From: Candidatus Zixiibacteriota bacterium
Lineage (GTDB): Bacteria > Zixibacteria > MSB-5A5 > GN15 > FEB-12
NCBI GenBank assembly: GCA_003641415.1
Contig: QNAG01000077.1
Location: forward strand, 1-11,682
Length of the DNA: 11,682 nucleotides
Direction of reading: 5' to 3'
Position 1 is the first letter of the stretch. The number at the start of each line of letters is the position of its first letter. The notes under the pieces are model-generated. The model was not told where the DNA came from. It saw only the letters and a program-made list of their open reading frames with translations, and did not search any database. A program made the position numbers and the translations under genes. Below, in pieces: positions 7,741 to 11,682 of the stretch.

Positions 7741-8973
7741 TTCAACAGGCTGAGTTATATTATCAACCATATTTTCCGGTTGCAATATTGGTTCTTCAAC
7801 AGGGATTTCCGGTGATGTAGGTGCTTCCGGTACGAACTGAGTCCGCATTTCGCCCAGGGCCGCATCTACACGATTGAAGAAACTCTCAATAGAACCAGTC
7901 AGATGGTTCTTTGCCATTTCAACCATCGAACCTGAAAAACCAAGTTCGTCGGCCGCTTGCTCGAAGGCAGCGACAGTTTTTCCCAAAAGTTGGTCTTCAG
8001 CCTGGTTAAGATAAGCATCGACAGCATCAAAGAAAGTTGCCATCATGTTGTTGGACCCGCTTTGGGCAACCTCACCGGCAGCATTGAGATACTTTCCAAG
8101 CGATTCAGGCATCTGGTTGGCCATGTTGTTTGTTTGTACGTTGAATCTCTGGAGATGGGAAAAACTAAACTGGCTGTCAAACTTGAAACGGAATGCGAAT
8201 CGATTGACAGCGCGTTGATGTCCGTTACGGACCATAACGTTGTATGACTGTTGTTGCTTGGTGGACTCGCGGAAAAATGACTGCAAAGCAAAATCTCGAC
8301 TATTGGCCTGGAAAAGTCCAGCTTGTCTTGAAGCAGTGCGAGTCAGACCATGAGTCTGAAGGTTTCTGTTAGTAGGGTCATCTCCTTCTGGAAATTGAGA
8401 CTGAGTGATCTGGAAGCCCTTCAGAGCGAAATCAGCCGACAGTCCAAATCCGGCAGCTTCCATTTGCTCAACACCGGTAGTGTCACCGCCTGCCAGATAG
8501 CGTACAGTTTGACTAATCGCCGCCAAGTCAAAACGTAGGTCTAGTTTGTAATCAAGATGGGAAGCACGTATCAGAGAATAGGTTCCATCAGGATTGTTTT
8601 CTGGTGATTTGCTAATATCCTCAGAAGGGGTTTCACCGCTTGGCACGAATTCATCGGTCACTTCCGTCTCAGGTGTTACGGGGATTTCCTCGACACTAGG
8701 GGTGTTGATTGGTGTATTTGTATCAGCTGGAACGTCGTTAGTTGGGTTCTGTTGTACAGTTTGCTCCGACCCTGTCTCTGGAGTAACTTTAGACGATGGC
8801 TCCCAACGGTCAACCGGGGTCGCAGGCGTAGGAGAAAGTTGATTCAAGTTTTGCAATGGAGTCGATCTGTGGAAATGCTGTGGTGTGCGATTCCCCAGCA
8901 TGTCATCTGTCATGCGTAGGTAATGATTACGGAAATTTTCGCCGATATTAGCCAAGAACCCCAACATACTCAT
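7735..8973 (-). CDS. Unrecognised protein of about 412 residues with a Pro/Thr/Glu-rich linker
   Basis: I do not recognise this family. Numbered from the ATG at 8971-8973, residues 1-45 are a short N-terminal segment (MSMLGFLANIGENFRNHYLR). Residues 46-130 are a low-complexity linker rich in Pro, Thr, Glu, Asn and Ser. A conserved-looking region follows with alternating charged/hydrophobic strands: LDYKLDLRFDLAAISQTVRY (about 141-160), DFALQSFFRESTKQQQSYN (about 228-246) and FAFRFKFDSQFSFSHLQRFN (about 262-281). The section from about 300 to 385 looks helical (FFDAVDAYLNQAEDQLL, AFEQAADELGFSGSMVEMAK, IESFFNRVDAAL). The tail is again Pro/Glu-rich. There are no cysteines, no convincing signal peptide and no membrane segment. 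AGAGGG lies seven bases before this ATG, which favours it over the GTG just upstream (8974-8976). It stands apart from its neighbours, with gaps of 121 bp upstream and about 340 bp downstream. Confidence 0.85.
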   Translation of the reverse strand: MSMLGFLANIGENFRNHYLRMTDDMLGNRTPQHFHRSTPLQNLNQLSPTPATPVDRWEPSSKVTPETGSEQTVQQNPTNDVPADTNTPINTPSVEEIPVTPETEVTDEFVPSGETPSEDISKSPENNPDGTYSLIRASHLDYKLDLRFDLAAISQTVRYLAGGDTTGVEQMEAAGFGLSADFALKGFQITQSQFPEGDDPTNRNLQTHGLTRTASRQAGLFQANSRDFALQSFFRESTKQQQSYNVMVRNGHQRAVNRFAFRFKFDSQFSFSHLQRFNVQTNNMANQMPESLGKYLNAAGEVAQSGSNNMMATFFDAVDAYLNQAEDQLLGKTVAAFEQAADELGFSGSMVEMAKNHLTGSIESFFNRVDAALGEMRTQFVPEAPTSPEIPVEEPILQPENMVDNITQPVEA

Positions 8974-8980
8974 CACAATT

Positions 8981-8986
8981 CCCTCT
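8981..8986 (-). promoter_or_regulatory. Ribosome binding site that decides the start of the 412-residue protein
   Basis: AGAGGG on the minus strand lies seven bases before the ATG at 8971-8973 and only four before the GTG at 8974-8976. The spacing favours the ATG. Confidence 0.6.
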
Positions 8987-9010
8987 TTTTACATGTGCTA
9001 GTTCACTATT

Positions 9011-9059
9011 CTTTTTATCGGTTGTTAAGATTTTTAAATTAAGTCTCTACGATAAAAAG
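9011..9059. repeat. Perfect 10-bp inverted repeat upstream of the 412-residue protein gene
   Basis: CTTTTTATCG (9011-9020) and its exact reverse complement CGATAAAAAG (9050-9059) are separated by 29 AT-rich bases. The site ends 38 bases before the chosen ATG of the 412-residue protein, in the only gap between it and the alcohol dehydrogenase gene. A two-site operator, or a loop in the leader RNA, are possible readings. It is not a terminator of usual form because the loop is long and the stem has only two G-C pairs. Confidence 0.5.
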
Positions 9060-9094
9060 TAGCCAGATGGGAATTATTTTTTGTCTGTTGGCTG

Positions 9095-10099
9095 TTAAAG
9101 TCCAGTGACTGCATTATCTACAACAATTACTGCAGCGCCGTTGAAACGACCATTGCGCAGATCATCTAAAGCCTCGTTGGTTTTTTCAAGAGGGTATGGG
9201 TGTACCTCGGTTTTGATTGGGACCTTTGGTGCTAGAGAGAGGAACTCTTCTCCGTCACGACGTGTCAGGTTAGCGACTGAACAAATTTCTCTTTCTTCCC
9301 AGAGGTAGGAATATGGGAATGAGGGAATATCACTCATGTGGATTCCGGCGCAGACAACTTTTCCGCCTTTGTCAATAGCCTTCAGTGCAATAGGCACAAG
9401 TTCTCCGGCCGGGGCAAAGATAATTGCAGCGTCCAGTTTCTCCGGTGGTAGTTGATCGGAGAAACCAGCCCAAACAGCGCCGAGCGATTTGGCGAATTTG
9501 GTTTTTTCAGTGTCACCATGACGAGTGAAAGCATATACTTCACGACCCTGGTAGCGAGCTACTTGGATCAAAATGTGAGCTGCAGCTCCAAAACCATAAA
9601 ACCCCAATCGGTGGCCTTCTCCGGCCATGCACAAAGAACGGTAGCCAATCAGACCAGCACACAGCAACGGGGCAGCTTGAAGGTCCGGATAATCTTCGGG
9701 AATTGGAAAACAGAAGCGTTCGTCAGAGATACAGAACTCGGCGAAGCCACCGTCGATCTGGTATCCAGTGTAGCGAGCGTGATCGCAGAGATTTTCTCTA
9801 CCACTCTGACAGAAAGAACACTTACCGCAACTTCCACCGAGCCAGGGCACACCTACTCGTTCTCCGACAGATATTGATGTTACCCCTTCGCCGATTGCTT
9901 CTACCCGTCCCACTATCTGGTGTCCGGGTATGATTGGCAAGCGAGGGTCGGTCAAATCACCATCGACCACGTGAAGATCAGTCCGGCAGATACCGCATAC
10001 CATCACCCGGATCAGAACCTGGTTTTCCCCCTGTGCTGGTTCTGGCACTTCTTTCAGTTTAAGCTTCTGCCCTGGTTGATCCAAAACCATCGCACGCAT
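9095..10099 (-). CDS. Zinc-dependent alcohol dehydrogenase family protein (MDR superfamily)
   Basis: This 334-residue protein is a medium-chain dehydrogenase/reductase that should interconvert alcohols and aldehydes or ketones in the cytoplasm; the substrate cannot be told from sequence. Catalytic zinc ligands are visible as Cys38 (CGICRTD, 35-41), His60 (GHQIVG, 59-64) and Cys147 (LLCAG). Gln61 stands where many family members have Glu (GHE), a variant known in the Adh_fam_2-type subgroup. The four structural-zinc cysteines are Cys91, Cys94, Cys97 and Cys105. The Rossmann glycine motif is GFYGFGAAAH (166-175). The second strand ends in FTRHG (191-195), with Arg193 and no acidic residue, which suggests NADP(H) (inferred). 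The ATG at 10097-10099 has a strong GAGGAG (10106-10111) six bases upstream. It follows the nucleotidyltransferase-fusion gene after 110 bp in the same direction, but a functional link is not evident. Confidence 0.95.
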   Translation of the reverse strand: MRAMVLDQPGQKLKLKEVPEPAQGENQVLIRVMVCGICRTDLHVVDGDLTDPRLPIIPGHQIVGRVEAIGEGVTSISVGERVGVPWLGGSCGKCSFCQSGRENLCDHARYTGYQIDGGFAEFCISDERFCFPIPEDYPDLQAAPLLCAGLIGYRSLCMAGEGHRLGFYGFGAAAHILIQVARYQGREVYAFTRHGDTEKTKFAKSLGAVWAGFSDQLPPEKLDAAIIFAPAGELVPIALKAIDKGGKVVCAGIHMSDIPSFPYSYLWEEREICSVANLTRRDGEEFLSLAPKVPIKTEVHPYPLEKTNEALDDLRNGRFNGAAVIVVDNAVTGL

Positions 10100-10172
10100 A
10101 TTGGTCTCCTCGGTTTTTTGTTTTGTTCGTTCTATCCAACCTTGATCAATCCCTATGATTCATTGAAAGGTT

Positions 10173-10186
10173 CCTTCACTTGAAGG
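10173..10186. repeat. Short inverted repeat between the nucleotidyltransferase-fusion gene and the alcohol dehydrogenase gene
   Basis: CCTTCACTTGAAGG is a 6-bp-arm inverted repeat with a two-base centre, realistically a 5-bp stem with a four-base loop. It lies 24 bases after the stop of the upstream gene and 74 bases before the dehydrogenase ATG. No T-run follows on the minus strand, so termination there is doubtful. Confidence 0.3.
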
Positions 10187-10209
10187 TAAATGGGGGAGAG
10201 GATTGTTGT

Positions 10210-11682
10210 CTAATCTTTTGCAACTTTTCCGAGCGGAAGTAGTTGGGCTGGGTCTGTGACTGCCCCGATTTTACTAGCAAGAGAAGTTTTATCGGCAATG
10301 TCCTTGTCTGTGATAATGTGGACATCCAGTAGATTATTAATTCGGTAACCTGTTCGCATATAGTTAATCTGAGCCAGGCATAGACTCCACCCTTCTAACC
10401 AGTTGATGAGACACTCACGCTGTTTTTCTGTCCCCCTGAAATGTACCAGGATATCAATATCGCTTGTTGGACCAGCATTGGCGTTCTTCGTACTGCCGAA
10501 GACATATAAATTTACTACTCCAAGCCGATCAGGATCAATCTCAGAAGCGATATTTTCGACCATCATCATTCGCCATCTCCAGAATGTGGCGTCGCGACGA
10601 GTTGGAGTTATTGACTCAGGAGCTGAAAGATCTACTTCGTTTGATGGTTCAGCGAGTATTCCAACCGCCTCGTCGAGATCGGAATTCATCAGGACTTTCA
10701 ATATCAACCCGTCTGTCGCTTGTGGGACGTCGATTAACCGAATGGTGTCAGCCAAACTGGCATACTCCGGGAGCACTTCCGGGAGGATGTTTGGAGTTTC
10801 CTTCAGAAAAAGTTCGTTAAAGATAATATTCTCATCGTCGGGATACAGAGGGATGTATCGAATATTAGCTTCAACCAAATCCTGGAAGAAGTGTGTTCCA
10901 AACGAGAGATCGGGGCTGTAATTACCTTTCTTCCGAGCGATCTCAATAAGGACTGCTGTATTGTTGATATCGGAATATGTTACGTTGACCCCCAGTTTGA
11001 TATCTCCACGGCTGCCCCATCGACCGGGTCCCATGAGAATAAATTGACGTTTGGGAAGTACCTTGTTAAGGTGACTCACTGCGATCCCAATTTCATTCAT
11101 CTCCGATCGAGATTCCAGTTCGCTATAGGCTTGAGGATCGACATAAACAATATGTGAAATATTCGGGATAAAACCGTTTGAGATATACTTGCAAGCCGAA
11201 AAAATAATTTTATCTTTGGGAATATCTTTGGGAATTGGCGATGGAGTGTTGTGAGTACCATAACTTTGTGGGCGACACTGCAGAAGATAAAAATCGTTAC
11301 CATCAGAAGCAAATTCAATATCAACGGGAATTCCCATCGCCTCCTTAAGAATATCCAGAATCACTTTTATTTGCTTAACAAATGAAGAACCGGAAAATAA
11401 CCCATCAAAAGTAGCTACCAGCGTATCTTCTTCTGGATCGAGATTCAATCCCGATGGTACTCTCAGGTGGTTCTCCTCATAGATCGAGACTATTTTATTG
11501 ATACCAGGGATTTCATAGGCGGACTCCCTGAGAAATTTGTCAAGTTCAATAGTCTCAAAACTGTTGGACTCGAGGTTGATTACGTCAATTTTTCTGGGGG
11601 AGTATTTAATCACCTCATCCGGGGTTGCATTGACTCTCAGGCCAGGTTGACCAGGGGCAATCATTACAGGGTAGTCGTCGGA
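10210..11682 (-). CDS. PEP-synthase/PPDK-type ATP-grasp protein fused to a C-terminal nucleotidyltransferase domain, 5' part outside the window
   Basis: The frame is open to the right edge, so the N-terminus is missing; 490 codons are present, numbered here from the edge. Residues 1-140 look like the end of a PEP-synthase/PPDK ATP-grasp domain: the closing motif VDIEFA (120-125, Glu123) and LLQCRPQ (133-139, Gln135, Arg137) match the usual DIEWA...LQ.RP pattern. Residues 160-330 match an uncharacterised region seen in some PPDK-like proteins, with MGPGRWGSRGDIKLGV (217-232) and SFGTHFFQDLVEANI (260-274). Residues 365-490 hold a polymerase-beta-type nucleotidyltransferase: FGSTKNANAGPTSDIDILV (395-413), with Asp408, Asp410 and a third acid Asp453 in LLDVHII. 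The swivelling phosphohistidine domain and PEP/pyruvate domain of true PEP synthase are absent between these parts. It is therefore unlikely to be a PEP synthase; ATP-dependent phosphoryl or nucleotidyl transfer is inferred, and the target is unknown. Confidence 0.88.
   Translation of the reverse strand, partial: SDDYPVMIAPGQPGLRVNATPDEVIKYSPRKIDVINLESNSFETIELDKFLRESAYEIPGINKIVSIYEENHLRVPSGLNLDPEEDTLVATFDGLFSGSSFVKQIKVILDILKEAMGIPVDIEFASDGNDFYLLQCRPQSYGTHNTPSPIPKDIPKDKIIFSACKYISNGFIPNISHIVYVDPQAYSELESRSEMNEIGIAVSHLNKVLPKRQFILMGPGRWGSRGDIKLGVNVTYSDINNTAVLIEIARKKGNYSPDLSFGTHFFQDLVEANIRYIPLYPDDENIIFNELFLKETPNILPEVLPEYASLADTIRLIDVPQATDGLILKVLMNSDLDEAVGILAEPSNEVDLSAPESITPTRRDATFWRWRMMMVENIASEIDPDRLGVVNLYVFGSTKNANAGPTSDIDILVHFRGTEKQRECLINWLEGWSLCLAQINYMRTGYRINNLLDVHIITDKDIADKTSLASKIGAVTDPAQLLPLGKVAKD

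Noticed and set aside
9061..9094. Terminator after the alcohol dehydrogenase gene
   Set aside because: Only a loose AGCCA/TGGCT pairing with a long loop is present, and no stem followed by a T-run.
10403..10921. A 172-codon plus-strand open frame opposite the nucleotidyltransferase-fusion gene
   Set aside because: It is the antisense of a clearly coding minus-strand frame and shows no family pattern.
1..11682. CRISPR array, tRNA or rRNA genes, insertion sequences
   Set aside because: No regularly spaced repeats, cloverleaf-like segments, rRNA-like stretches or transposase motifs were seen on either strand.

Overview
All genes that can be supported in this 11.7 kb window lie on the minus strand, so transcription runs from the right edge to the left. 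The protein set is bacterial: peptidoglycan synthesis (murB), recombination repair (recG), PLP homeostasis (yggS) and an outer-membrane SprA/Sov-type giant protein. SprA-like proteins belong mostly to the Fibrobacteres-Chlorobi-Bacteroidetes superphylum and neighbouring candidate phyla. The style of this SprA, moderate GC content, several GTG starts, and the neighbourhood yggS, recG, DUF1844 protein, murB and sprA suggest an uncultured FCB-group lineage such as candidate phylum Zixibacteria. That placement is inference from protein style and gene order, not a search result.

Layout from right to left, in the direction of transcription. The right edge (10210-11682) holds the 3' two-thirds or less of a gene. 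It encodes the end of a PEP-synthase/PPDK-type ATP-grasp domain, an uncharacterised middle domain with a GPGRWGS motif, and a C-terminal polymerase-beta-type nucleotidyltransferase domain with all three acidic residues present. A zinc-dependent alcohol dehydrogenase (9095-10099) with a strong ribosome binding site follows. Next comes an unrecognised protein of about 412 residues (7735-8973) with a long Pro/Thr/Glu-rich linker; a perfect 10-bp inverted repeat lies upstream of it. A non-coding gap of about 340 bp (7394-7734) contains a 65-codon open stretch resembling a damaged excisionase-type helix-turn-helix, plus a promoter-like sequence.

The left part (1-7393) is a close-packed run: yggS, recG, a small DUF1844 protein, murB, and the first 985 codons of sprA, which leaves the window at the left edge. 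Gaps are 48 to 119 bp and all genes share one direction, so this may be one housekeeping transcription unit ending in the outer-membrane translocon gene. RecG, YggS and MurB are cytoplasmic. SprA has an export signal and should sit in the outer membrane as the type IX secretion translocon.

No tRNA, rRNA, CRISPR array, insertion sequence or phage gene was seen. The most unusual items are the ATP-grasp/nucleotidyltransferase fusion at the right edge, the unrecognised 412-residue protein with its upstream inverted repeat, and the possible HTH remnant.
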